From contig JAFTJF010000011.1 of assembly GCA_017456555.1 (NCBI GenBank), positions 223,831 through 287,830 on the forward strand: a DNA stretch of 64,000 nucleotides, written 5' to 3'. This DNA is from Clostridia bacterium. Lineage in GTDB: Bacteria > Bacillota > Clostridia > TANB77 > CAG-508. The notes below the pieces were generated by a model. That model searched no databases, was not told where the DNA came from, and worked only from the letters and a program-made list of their open reading frames with translations. A program made the translations under genes and the position numbers. Below are positions 26,932 through 36,149 of the stretch, piece by piece. How positions within the stretch are numbered: position 1 is the first letter of the stretch; every line of letters starts with the position of its first letter.

Positions 26932-28233
26932 ATGAGCGACACAGTAATTAAAATTTCTAATTTAGTAAAAGAATATAAAATGTACTCAAACAAAAAAGAT
27001 AGATTGTTGGAAGCAGTACTTCCAGGATATAAAAAACATTCTACTTTTAGAGCTATGGATAATCTAGATTTAGAAATTAGAAAAGGTGAAGTGTTAGGAA
27101 TTTTAGGAAAAAATGGTGCGGGAAAATCAACACTACTTAAAATGATAACAGGAGTTGTTAGTCCTACTTCAGGAACATTAGAAGTAAATGGAAAAATCAG
27201 TTCACTTCTAGAACTTGGAGCAGCATTTAATCCAGAACTTACAGGATATGAAAATATATATCAGCATGGACAAGTAATGGGTCTTACAGATAAAGAAATA
27301 AAAGAAAAAGAACAAGAAATAATAGATTTTGCAGATATAGGAGAACATTTATCTCAACCAGTAAAAACTTATTCATCTGGTATGTTTGCCCGTTTAGCTT
27401 TTGCTTGTGCAATAAATGTTGATCCAGATATTTTAATTGTTGATGAAGTTTTATCGGTTGGAGATATGGCTTTCCAATTAAAATGTTTCAAAAAATTTGA
27501 ACAATTCAAAAATAAAGGAAAAACAATTATATTTGTAACTCATAATATAAACGATGTTTTAACAAATTGTAACAGAGCAATTATTCTAGAAAATGGAAAG
27601 AAAACATTTGATGGAACTGTTAAAGATGGAGTAAACAGATATAAAAAAATTATTGTTGGAATTGATCCTGATGAAGCTGAAAGAAAAGAGAAAGAAAAAC
27701 AAGAAAAAATAAAAGCTTCAAAAGCTCAAGCTTCAGAAAATACAAATGGAGAACTTTGGAAAGATAAAATGAATCAAAATCCAAATATGATTGAATATGG
27801 AACTGAAGAAGCTGAAGTTTTTGATTATGGTGTATTTGATTCAGAAGAAAATTTGGTAACAACATTTGATAATGGTGATGAAATAACATTTAAATCAAAA
27901 GTTAAATTCTTTACTGAAGTAAAAGATCCAATTTTCACTATGACAATAAAAGATTTTACTGGAAAAGATATAGCAGGAACAAATACAAATATTGAAAAAG
28001 TAATTACTGGAACTTTTAATAAAGATGATGTTGCAGTTGTAGAATTCGTTCAAAAAGTACCTGTTGCACCCGGAAAATATACATTATCGTTCAGTTGTAC
28101 AAAATATAATTTGTCTGGTGAACTTGAAGCCTTAAGTAGAAAATATGATGCTATTTTAGTTGAAGTAATAACAACAAAAAATACAGTTGGAATGATTAGA
28201 TTAGATTCTAATATTAGAGTTGAGAAACAATAA
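26932..28233 (+). CDS. ABC polysaccharide exporter ATPase with C-terminal cargo domain (Wzt-like)
   Basis: A 433-residue protein. The ATPase domain (about 1-245) has Walker A GKNGAGKST, the signature YSSGMFARLAF and Walker B ILIVDEVLSVGD, followed by the THNIND switch His. A charged linker (about 245-285) leads to a beta-rich C-terminal domain (about 290-433) like the Wzt C-terminal domain, which in known systems recognises the modified end of the glycan before export. It pairs with the permease at 25118. A cap-recognising domain suggests that chain length is set by a terminal modification, possibly made by the methyltransferase-like protein encoded next. Confidence 0.92.
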   Translation: MSDTVIKISNLVKEYKMYSNKKDRLLEAVLPGYKKHSTFRAMDNLDLEIRKGEVLGILGKNGAGKSTLLKMITGVVSPTSGTLEVNGKISSLLELGAAFNPELTGYENIYQHGQVMGLTDKEIKEKEQEIIDFADIGEHLSQPVKTYSSGMFARLAFACAINVDPDILIVDEVLSVGDMAFQLKCFKKFEQFKNKGKTIIFVTHNINDVLTNCNRAIILENGKKTFDGTVKDGVNRYKKIIVGIDPDEAERKEKEKQEKIKASKAQASENTNGELWKDKMNQNPNMIEYGTEEAEVFDYGVFDSEENLVTTFDNGDEITFKSKVKFFTEVKDPIFTMTIKDFTGKDIAGTNTNIEKVITGTFNKDDVAVVEFVQKVPVAPGKYTLSFSCTKYNLSGELEALSRKYDAILVEVITTKNTVGMIRLDSNIRVEKQ

Positions 28234-28299
28234 CATGAATAACATGTGAGCTTTTAAAATTAAATGCTTACAATATAAAAATATAAAGGGATTTTTATT

Positions 28300-29919
28300 A
28301 TGGAAGTTGATTTATTAAAATTCAAAAAAAATATTATAAGTTGGTATCCGATTGAAAAGAAAGATACAGTTCTTCAAGTTGGAGAAGATGTAACAATTCA
28401 TCAAGAGCTTTTGAAAAAAACAAACAATGTTGTTGTAATTGAAAAAATTGATGAATTCGAAATGAAAGCTAATTTTGATTATGTAACATTAATTGGAAGT
28501 TTTGAAAATCTTCAAACAGAAAAAGAAATTGTTGATTTAATAGCTTTTGCAAAAAGTTGTCTAACAAGAGATGGAAGAATACTAATTGCAATGAAAAATA
28601 AATTCGGAATGAAATATTGGACTGGAGAAAAAGAGTCTGAAAATTCTGAAATTTTTGGAAACATTGTAAGTAAAAAAGAAAACATTTTTGGAATTGCAAA
28701 AATAAAATCAATTTTAGAAGATTTAAAATTAAAATATAAATTTTATTATCCACTTCCAGATTATAAAACAGCAAATGTTATCTTTACAGATGAATACTTA
28801 CCAACAAATGATAGTATTGATGCAAGAGATTTAACTTATTGCAAAGATGGAGAGCTTCTAGTATTTTCAGAAAGAGAAGCATATAAACAATTGTTAAATG
28901 AAGATAAAAATCAATTCCCATTTTTTGCAAATTCTTTTTTTATAGAAGTAGCAGAAAAAGATAGATTTCAAGATATTAAATATGTTGGATATGGAATTAC
29001 TAGAAAAGAGCATCACAGAATTAAAACTGTTATAAGAAAAAACATAGTAGAAAAAACTGCAGATAATGAAACAGCTCAAGAGCATATAAAAAATATTTCA
29101 AGAAATATTAAAGTTTTAAATGATGCAAAAATTGATTGTTTAGACAAATTTGATAATAATATGATTATTAGTAAATTCTTACCAGACGCAAAATCTTTTG
29201 ATGAAGTTTTAATAGATATCTATAACAAAAAAGGATTAGATGAAGTTATCAAAAATATTAAAGAATTTAAAAAAGAAATTTTAGATAATTTATTAAAAGA
29301 AGCTGCTGAAAAAGAAAATACTGTTTTTGAAAAATACAATGTAGAAATATCAAACGAATTAAAAGAAAAATTACATTTTACTAAAAATGGAATTCTAGAT
29401 TTAATATTCCAAAATTGTTTAGTAAAAGGAAATAAAATATTTGCTTATGATCAAGAATGGTATGAAGAAAATGTGCCTGTAGAATTTATTCTATATAGAG
29501 CAATATTCTATTTTACAGAATTAAAGAAACGTACAGATATAAATGAAATTTATAAAAAATTAGAACTTGAAGAATATGTAGAAGCTTTTGAAAAATTAGA
29601 AACGATACTTCAAGGAAATATTGTTGATGAAGGAATGTGGGAATTGCACAGGAATTCTACAAAAAGTTTAGGTGGTTCTAAAAACTTTGTTGAAAGTTAT
29701 GAAGCAAGATTAGACGCTGCAAATGAACATATTAAAAATTTAGAAGCTTTAGTAAATGAATATAGAAATGGAATTGAAGATTTAAATAAATTAATTAGAG
29801 AAAAAGATGCAGGACTTGAAGATTATGCAAATCAATTAAGAGCAATTTCGAATTCATTATCATGGAAGATAACTAAACCGATAAGAACAATATCAAATGC
29901 TTTAAGAAAAAATAAATAG
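28300..29919 (+). CDS. Methyltransferase-like plus kinase-like protein with C-terminal coiled coil
   Basis: A 539-residue cytoplasmic protein. Residues about 15-165 look like a SAM-methyltransferase Rossmann fold, with LQVGEDVTIHQEL in place of a normal glycine-rich loop, FDYVTLIGSFENL, and RDGRILIAMKNKFGMKYW. Residues about 240-420 contain a kinase-like region ending DLIFQNCLVKG and AYDQEWYEE, resembling small-molecule/sugar kinases. The last 70 residues are a coiled coil. Such a mix recalls chain-terminating methyltransferase/kinase proteins (WbdD-like) that cap ABC-exported O antigens, which would fit the Wzt-like cargo domain next door. The degenerate glycine loop makes catalysis uncertain. 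This assignment is inference. Confidence 0.5.
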   Translation: MEVDLLKFKKNIISWYPIEKKDTVLQVGEDVTIHQELLKKTNNVVVIEKIDEFEMKANFDYVTLIGSFENLQTEKEIVDLIAFAKSCLTRDGRILIAMKNKFGMKYWTGEKESENSEIFGNIVSKKENIFGIAKIKSILEDLKLKYKFYYPLPDYKTANVIFTDEYLPTNDSIDARDLTYCKDGELLVFSEREAYKQLLNEDKNQFPFFANSFFIEVAEKDRFQDIKYVGYGITRKEHHRIKTVIRKNIVEKTADNETAQEHIKNISRNIKVLNDAKIDCLDKFDNNMIISKFLPDAKSFDEVLIDIYNKKGLDEVIKNIKEFKKEILDNLLKEAAEKENTVFEKYNVEISNELKEKLHFTKNGILDLIFQNCLVKGNKIFAYDQEWYEENVPVEFILYRAIFYFTELKKRTDINEIYKKLELEEYVEAFEKLETILQGNIVDEGMWELHRNSTKSLGGSKNFVESYEARLDAANEHIKNLEALVNEYRNGIEDLNKLIREKDAGLEDYANQLRAISNSLSWKITKPIRTISNALRKNK

Positions 29920-29928
29920 GAGAAAACA

Positions 29929-31869
29929 ATGAACATAATAAAACATAGAATTAATCAAATTAAATTTTATATTGGAAAATATGGTTTTATAAAAATTGTA
30001 AAAAAATGTATAAAAACAGTTCTAAGAAAAATTGTAAGAACTTTAAAAGGTGAAAAAGAATTACAATATGGTGATTACGGCGGATGGATAAAATACAATG
30101 AACCAAAAGATGCAGATTTGAAAAAACAAATGAAAGTTAATTTCAAAATAGCACCTAAAATTAGTGTAATAGTACCTATGTATAACACTAAAGAAAAGTT
30201 CTTTAAAGATTTAGTTAACAGTATGAAAAATCAAACATATTCTAATTGGGAACTTTGTTTAGCGGATGGTAGTCCAAAGCAAAATGAAAATTTGAAAAAA
30301 TATATTGAACAAGATGAAAGAATTAAATATAAATTTTTAAATGAAAATAAAGGAATTGCAGGAAATACAAATGCAGCAATTGAAATGGCAACTGGTGAAT
30401 ATATTGCACTTTTAGACCATGATGATATATTAGCAGATTATGCTTTATATGAAGTGGTATATGCAATTAATAAATATCCAGATTCAGAGTTCTTATATTC
30501 AGATGAAGATAAAATTGATGAAAATGATAATAGATATGATGCATATTTCAAACCAGATTTTGCACCAGACACATTAAGATGTCAAAACTATATTTGTCAC
30601 TTTAGTATTTTTAGAAAAGACTTAATGGATAAATTAGAAGGATTTAGAGCTGACTATGATGGAGCTCAAGATTATGATATTTTCTTAAGAATGTCAGAAA
30701 CAGCAAAACCAGAAAATATTACTCATATTCCAAAGATTTTATACCACTGGAGAGTACATAGTGAATCAACTGCTAAATTAAACAGTAATGCTAAAAATTA
30801 TGCATTTGAAGCTGGTAAAAAAGCAATTGAAGACCATTTAAAAAGAGTTGGATTAGAAGGAACTGTTTCAGAAGGATGTATAGAAGGAATTTATAGAGTT
30901 GATTACAAAGTAAAAGGAAATCCCAAAGTATCAATAGTAATTCCAAATAAAGATGGAAAAGATATTTTAAAAGTTTGTGTAGATTCAGTTTTAGAAAAAA
31001 CAACATATTCAAACTATGAAATTATAGTTGTAGAAAATAATAGTACTTCTGAAGAAATATATGAATACTACAAAGAAATAATAAAATTAGAAAAAGTTAG
31101 AGTAGTAAACTATAATACAGGAAAAGAAATTTTAGCTGATGAAGAATGCAGTTTAGAATTTACAAATAAAAATAGAAGAGAAGTTAAACCAGGATTTAAT
31201 TATTCAGCGATTATCAATTTTGGTGTTAAATTTGCAGAAGGTGAATATTCAATTCAATTAAACAACGATACAGAACTTATGACACCAAATTGGCTTGAAT
31301 TAATGGTTGGATTTTGTCAAAGAGAAGATGTTGGTGCTGTTGGAGTTAAACTTTATTTCCCAGATGAAACAATTCAACATGCGGGTATAATTGTAGGTAT
31401 TGGTGGAATTGCTGGAAATAGATTTAAAAGCATTCCAAAAGCGGGACATGGATATTTTGCTAAAGAATCAATGATTGAAAACTTAAGTGCTGTAACAGGT
31501 GCATGTTTAATGGCAAAAACAAGAATCTATGAAGAAGTAGATTGGATGGATGAAAGTTTAGCTGTGGCATTTAATGATGTTGATTTTTGTTTGAAAATAA
31601 GAGAAAAAGGATATTTAGTTGTTTATAATCCATTTGTCGAATTTTGGCATTTTGAATCAAAATCTAGAGGACAAGAAGATTCTCCAGAAAAAATAAAAAG
31701 ATTCCAAGGTGAAATTTGTAGATTTGAACAAAAATGGGGAGAAATCTTAGATTCAGGAGATCCTTATTACAATATTAACTTAAGTTTAGATACAGAAGTT
31801 TATCATATGAAAAATATAAAAGTTAATTATTATGGTGAAGAAGAAATAATTAAGAAAAAGAGAAAATAA
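29929..31869 (+). CDS. Bifunctional glycosyltransferase with two GT2 domains (copy 1)
   Basis: A 646-residue protein. After about 75 residues a first GT2 domain begins ISVIVPMYNTKEKFF and carries LLDHDDIL as its metal site and LYHWRVH near its end; a second begins VSIVIPNKDGK (about residue 325) with QLNNDTELM, GACLMAKTR and FNDVDFCLK. Two catalytic domains in one chain suggest it adds two sugars in alternation, as known for WsaE-like and rhamnan-type enzymes. The next gene is a paralog with the same layout. GGAG ribosome site ten bases after the previous gene. Confidence 0.85.
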   Translation: MNIIKHRINQIKFYIGKYGFIKIVKKCIKTVLRKIVRTLKGEKELQYGDYGGWIKYNEPKDADLKKQMKVNFKIAPKISVIVPMYNTKEKFFKDLVNSMKNQTYSNWELCLADGSPKQNENLKKYIEQDERIKYKFLNENKGIAGNTNAAIEMATGEYIALLDHDDILADYALYEVVYAINKYPDSEFLYSDEDKIDENDNRYDAYFKPDFAPDTLRCQNYICHFSIFRKDLMDKLEGFRADYDGAQDYDIFLRMSETAKPENITHIPKILYHWRVHSESTAKLNSNAKNYAFEAGKKAIEDHLKRVGLEGTVSEGCIEGIYRVDYKVKGNPKVSIVIPNKDGKDILKVCVDSVLEKTTYSNYEIIVVENNSTSEEIYEYYKEIIKLEKVRVVNYNTGKEILADEECSLEFTNKNRREVKPGFNYSAIINFGVKFAEGEYSIQLNNDTELMTPNWLELMVGFCQREDVGAVGVKLYFPDETIQHAGIIVGIGGIAGNRFKSIPKAGHGYFAKESMIENLSAVTGACLMAKTRIYEEVDWMDESLAVAFNDVDFCLKIREKGYLVVYNPFVEFWHFESKSRGQEDSPEKIKRFQGEICRFEQKWGEILDSGDPYYNINLSLDTEVYHMKNIKVNYYGEEEIIKKKRK

Positions 31870-31880
31870 ATTAAAGTAAT

Positions 31881-31909
31881 GGAAAGTATTAATTTTATTA
31901 ATACTTTCC
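31881..31909 (+). repeat. Perfect intercistronic hairpin without a T tract
   Basis: GGAAAGTATTAAT (31881-31893) pairs perfectly over 13 bp with ATTAATACTTTCC (31897-31909), with a TTT loop. TGAATAAAA follows, so it is not a standard terminator. It lies between the two double-GT2 genes. Confidence 0.75.
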
Positions 31910-31928
31910 TGAATAAAAGAGAAAAAAT

Positions 31929-33728
31929 ATGGATATTAAAAATAATTTAAATAAAGTTGAATATTATTTTAGAAGATATGGATTTTTAGAAGTTTCTAAA
32001 AAGATTTTTAAAAGAGTATTTCACATAAAAGAAAATAGGAAATCAAATCAAGAACAATACAAAATTTGGATGGAGAAAAATAATTTAAAAGAGCAAGATG
32101 TTGAAAATCAAAAAGCTAATAAGTTTGAATATTCTCCTAAAATTAGTATTGTTGTTCCTATGTATAATACAAATGAAATATTCTTTAAAGAACTTGTAGA
32201 ATCTTTAGAAAATCAAACATATTCTAATTGGGAACTTTGTTTGGCTGATGGAAGTGAAACTCAAAATGAATCTTTAAAACAATATTATGAAAATAACGAA
32301 AAGATTAAATATAAATTCTTAAATGAAAATAAAGGAATTTCTGAAAATACAAATGCTGCAATTGATATTGCTACAGGAGAATATATTGGATTTTTAGATC
32401 ATGATGATTTGCTTTCAAAAGATGCGCTATATGAAGTTGTAAAAATTATAAATGAAAATTCGGACAATGAATTTATTTATTCTGATGAAGATAAGATAGA
32501 CCAAACTGGTGAAAGATTTGAACCATATTTCAAACCAGATTATTCGCCAGAAACATTAGAATGTAATAATTATATTACTCACTTCGTAGTTGTAAAAAAA
32601 GAATTAATTGAAAATGTTGGAAAATTTAATTCAGAATTTAATGGAGCACAAGATTTTGATTTTGTCTTAAGAGCAACTTATAGTGCAAAGAATGTTGCAC
32701 ATATTTCAAAAATTCTTTATCATTGGAGAGTTCATAGGGATTCAACAGCAAATGTTGCAGATGCCAAACCATATGCTTATGAAGCAGGAATAAAAGCAAC
32801 AGAAGCACATATTAAAAGAACAGGAAGAAAAGGAACTGCTGAAAATGGACAAGATGTTCCAGGAATTTATAAAATAAAATATGAAATACAAGGTAATCCT
32901 AAAGTTTCAATTTTAATTCCAAATAAAGATAATGTTAATCTATTGAAAAATTGTATAGATTCAATTTTAAAATTAACTACATATAAAAACTATGAGATAG
33001 TAGTTATTGAAAATAATAGTGAGAAAAAAGAAACTCTTGAATATTATAATGAAATTTCAAAAAATGAAAAAATTAGAATCATCAATTCGGGAATAAAAGA
33101 ATTTAACTATTCAAGAATAATTAATTTTTGTGTAAAAAATGTGACAGGAGAATTTGTTCTTCAACTTAATAATGACACAAAAGTATTAACACCAGATTGG
33201 CTTGAGTTAATGATTGGATATGCTCAAAATAAAGAAATTGGAGCGGTAGGCGCAAGACTTTATTATGAAGATAAAACAATCCAACATGCAGGAATTATTG
33301 TTGGACTTTCTGGAATTGCAGGAAATATGTTAGTTAATTTACCATATGGAAAACATGCTTATTTTGGAAGAGAGGCGGCTACTAGAAATGTAGCAGCAGT
33401 AACAGGAGCGTGCCTACTTTGCAGAAGAGAACTTTATGAAGAAGTAGGATTTATGGATGAAGAAAAATTTAAAGTTGCATTTAATGATGTCGATTTTTGT
33501 CTAAAACTTTTAGAAAAAGGATATAGAAATATTTATAATCCATATGTAGAATTAATTCATTATGAGTCAAAATCTAGAGGATATGAATATACAAAAGAAC
33601 AAGAAGAAAGATTTAATAAAGAAGCAGAAAACTTTAAATCAAAATGGAAAAAATATATTGATTATGATCCTTATTATAATATCAATTTTACAAGAGACAC
33701 TTGTAATTATGATATTAAAATAGATTAA
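31929..33728 (+). CDS. Bifunctional glycosyltransferase with two GT2 domains (copy 2)
   Basis: A 599-residue paralog of the preceding protein. The first GT2 domain has ISIVVPMYNTNEIFF, FLDHDDLL and LYHWRVHRDST; the second has VSILIPNKDNVN, QLNNDTKVLTPDW, GACLLCRRE and FNDVDFCLKL. The two proteins match segment by segment, including NQTYSNWELCLADGS, so the pair arose by duplication; copy 1 has an extra acidic insert of about 25 residues in the second domain (near residues 400-425). They probably extend the same polymer with different linkages or donors. Start ATG follows AAAAGAGA. Confidence 0.85.
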   Translation: MDIKNNLNKVEYYFRRYGFLEVSKKIFKRVFHIKENRKSNQEQYKIWMEKNNLKEQDVENQKANKFEYSPKISIVVPMYNTNEIFFKELVESLENQTYSNWELCLADGSETQNESLKQYYENNEKIKYKFLNENKGISENTNAAIDIATGEYIGFLDHDDLLSKDALYEVVKIINENSDNEFIYSDEDKIDQTGERFEPYFKPDYSPETLECNNYITHFVVVKKELIENVGKFNSEFNGAQDFDFVLRATYSAKNVAHISKILYHWRVHRDSTANVADAKPYAYEAGIKATEAHIKRTGRKGTAENGQDVPGIYKIKYEIQGNPKVSILIPNKDNVNLLKNCIDSILKLTTYKNYEIVVIENNSEKKETLEYYNEISKNEKIRIINSGIKEFNYSRIINFCVKNVTGEFVLQLNNDTKVLTPDWLELMIGYAQNKEIGAVGARLYYEDKTIQHAGIIVGLSGIAGNMLVNLPYGKHAYFGREAATRNVAAVTGACLLCRRELYEEVGFMDEEKFKVAFNDVDFCLKLLEKGYRNIYNPYVELIHYESKSRGYEYTKEQEERFNKEAENFKSKWKKYIDYDPYYNINFTRDTCNYDIKID

Positions 33729-33745
33729 TATAAAAGGAAAATAAA

Positions 33746-34342
33746 ATGGAAAATCAAGAAAAAAATAATGAAAATTTAGAAAAACAAAATGACAATAATT
33801 CAGAAGAAAATGTTGTGCAAAGTAAAAATATTACTTTAAGAGTGTGGGAAGCTCTTGAAAAATTTGGGATATGGATTTTAGAAAAAATACATTTGAATTT
33901 TTTAGCAAACTTTTATAAAGAGCATATTGAAGGAATGAGATATTTAATTTGTGGTGGACTTTCTACAGTTGTAAATATTGTTTCTTATGCAATAGGTGCT
34001 TATGCAATATTTGTAGGAATTCAAGATGCATCTTTAAGAGTTACAATTAGTGATACTTTTGCTTTTGTAGTAGCTCTAATATTTGCGTATTGGGTAAATA
34101 AAACAATTGTATTTAATAGTAAATGTGAAAATATAAAAGCACTTATAAAAGAAATCACATCATTCACAGCTTGTAGACTTGTTACACAAGCAATTAGTTT
34201 AGGAATGATGAACTTAGCAGTAATAATAAGTATGAATGATGTGGTTATGAAAGTTATTGCTAATATTGTTGTTATAATTTTAAATTTTGTTTTAAGTAAA
34301 TTGATAATATTTAAAAAAGATAAGAAAACAGAAGAAAAATAG
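33746..34342 (+). CDS. GtrA-family membrane protein with long cytoplasmic N-terminus
   Basis: A 198-residue protein. About 65 hydrophilic, Asn/Glu-rich residues precede a four-helix GtrA domain starting MRYLICGGLSTVVNIVSY and ending NFVLSKLIIF with a basic tail. GtrA proteins are thought to flip undecaprenyl-phosphate-glucose to the outer face. It is the first of a GtrA, GtrII-like (34380) and GtrB-like (36150) set, the three parts of serotype-converting glucosylation systems. The short gap to the next gene indicates co-transcription. Confidence 0.85.
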   Translation: MENQEKNNENLEKQNDNNSEENVVQSKNITLRVWEALEKFGIWILEKIHLNFLANFYKEHIEGMRYLICGGLSTVVNIVSYAIGAYAIFVGIQDASLRVTISDTFAFVVALIFAYWVNKTIVFNSKCENIKALIKEITSFTACRLVTQAISLGMMNLAVIISMNDVVMKVIANIVVIILNFVLSKLIIFKKDKKTEEK

Positions 34343-34379
34343 TCAAAGTATATTTTGATTGAAAAATGGAGAGAAAAAA

Positions 34380-36049
34380 GTGGAAAAAGTTAAAGAAAAA
34401 GTTGTTAATATTTGTAAAAAAATAGCAGTACATCCAGAAGATATTGAAAGTAAGTTTTTAGAGTGGTTTGATTCTAATAAAAGATTTGCATTTTTAACAG
34501 CATTAATTGTTGGAATTATTACTCATATAACTTTTATAACAGAAATGATTTTTAGCCAAGATGGTTTATGGAACTCATTAACATATTCTATACCAAGTGC
34601 TTGGGAATTCAGTATCGGTAGATGGGGAATATTTTTAGCAGACAAGCTTGTAAATAATTTGGCAATACCTAATATTACTGGAATTGCTAGCATTTTTATA
34701 ATATCAATTGCAACAGTATTTGTTGTTGATGTTTTAAAATTAAAAAATAAGATAACAATATTTTTATCATCAGTTGCTATGGTTGTTGCACCAACATTAA
34801 CCACAACAATGATTTTTGCTTATACATCAGTTGCTTATTGCACAGCAATGCTACTAACAGTTTTAACTGTTTGGTTAATTTTTAAAGAAGTGAAAAATCG
34901 CCTATATATATATATATCTATAAGGGTTTAGAGGGTGTTCTTGCAATAATACTTTTTGTTATTTCACTAGGAATTTATCAAAGTTATATTGGTGTTGTTA
35001 TTGGATTAACAGTAATGAGATTGATAAGAGATTTATTTGATGATGAAATTAGTACAAAGTGGTTTTTTATAAATGGAATTATAATGGTACTTATAGTTGT
35101 TATAGGTGGACTTGTTTATTTAGGCGTTACAGAAATAGTTTTAAGTAATATGGGATTAGAACTATCAAACTATAAAGGAGCAGAAAATATCAGTATAAAA
35201 AACACATTGACTAATTTACCATCAAGTATTAAAAAGGCTTATAAAGATTTTTGCTCATACTATCTAAATGATTTAATTGTATATAATGAAATTTATTTAA
35301 GAGATCTTTTTTATAAAATAATGTTTGCATCTGTATTTATATTAGAAGGAATTTCTATGATTACAAACAAACTTTACAAAAAGCCTTATAAAATCTTTTT
35401 AATTACAATAGCAAATGCTGTATTACCAATTGCACTTAATGCAGTTCTACTTTTGACAACAGACACTTCAACTTATGTATTGACAGCTGCTCAATTAATA
35501 TTAATGATTCCATTTTCAGCAATGATTTGTGAAATTGCAGGAAAGAAGATGACTTTTATATTTAGATGGGCGACTTTAGTAAGTATGTTTTTAGTTGTAT
35601 TTACATATTACTTAGCAGATAATGTATCATATCATTGTTTAAAACAAACATATAATCAAGCATATACAACTGTTATTAGAATTGTAGATAGAATTGAACA
35701 AACAGAAGGTTATACAAAAGAAGGATTAGTTTTAATTAACGGAATAATCGAAACTAATATGGATTATAGATATCAAAGAATGAGTCCTTTAGGAGATTAT
35801 ACTGTTGGTATGTTTTTCAAAGAATGTCCAGTATTTCACGGAACATATTCTGGAATGGAAGGAACTTGGATGAATTTCTTCACAAACTATATGGGAATGA
35901 AAGTTCAACTATGTTCTGTAGGAGATTATCAAAATATTGTGCAAACACCAGAATATCAAGAAATGGGGATTTGGCCAGCAGAAGATTCTGTTAAACTTAT
36001 AAACAATATTATTGTTGTAAAATTAAGAGAACAAGCAATAATGCCATAG
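34380..36049 (+). pseudogene. GtrII-like glucosyltransferase, out of frame at a (TA)7 tract (probably phase-variable OFF)
   Basis: The first frame (GTG 34380, GGAGAG at 34368-34373) encodes about 180 residues with several membrane helices, then reads YIYISIRV and stops at 34929-34931. The rest continues in another frame, open without a Met through KGLEGVLAIILF, ISLGIYQSYIG and VMRLIRDLF to 36049. Removing one TA from the tract at 34903-34917 joins them into 555 residues, a normal size for the GtrII glucosyltransferase family; gaining two does the same. Multi-pass protein that would transfer glucose from undecaprenyl-phosphate-glucose to a surface glycan. The repeat at the exact break and intact coding on both sides favour reversible switching over decay. 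Confidence 0.82.
34903..34917 (+). repeat. (TA)7T tract at the GtrII-like frameshift
   Basis: Seven TA units plus T between CC and CTATAAGG. Read in the upstream frame it gives Tyr-Ile repeats and a stop; one unit fewer restores ...YIYIYKGLEGV. It is the second long TA tract of the window. Confidence 0.9.
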
Positions 36050-36082
36050 CTTAATAAATATGTCAAAATATATAAATATTGT

Positions 36083-36110
36083 TTGAAAAAATGTAATTAT
36101 ATGTTATAAT
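36083..36110 (+). promoter_or_regulatory. Internal promoter before the GtrB-like gene
   Basis: TTGAAA (36083-36088), 16-base spacer, TATAAT (36105-36110) preceded by TGT, an extended -10. It would keep the downstream genes transcribed even if out-of-frame translation of the GtrII-like gene causes polarity. Confidence 0.75.
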
Positions 36111-36149
36111 AAAAACGAAAAAATCGGATTTTGAAAGGAAATGAAGAAT

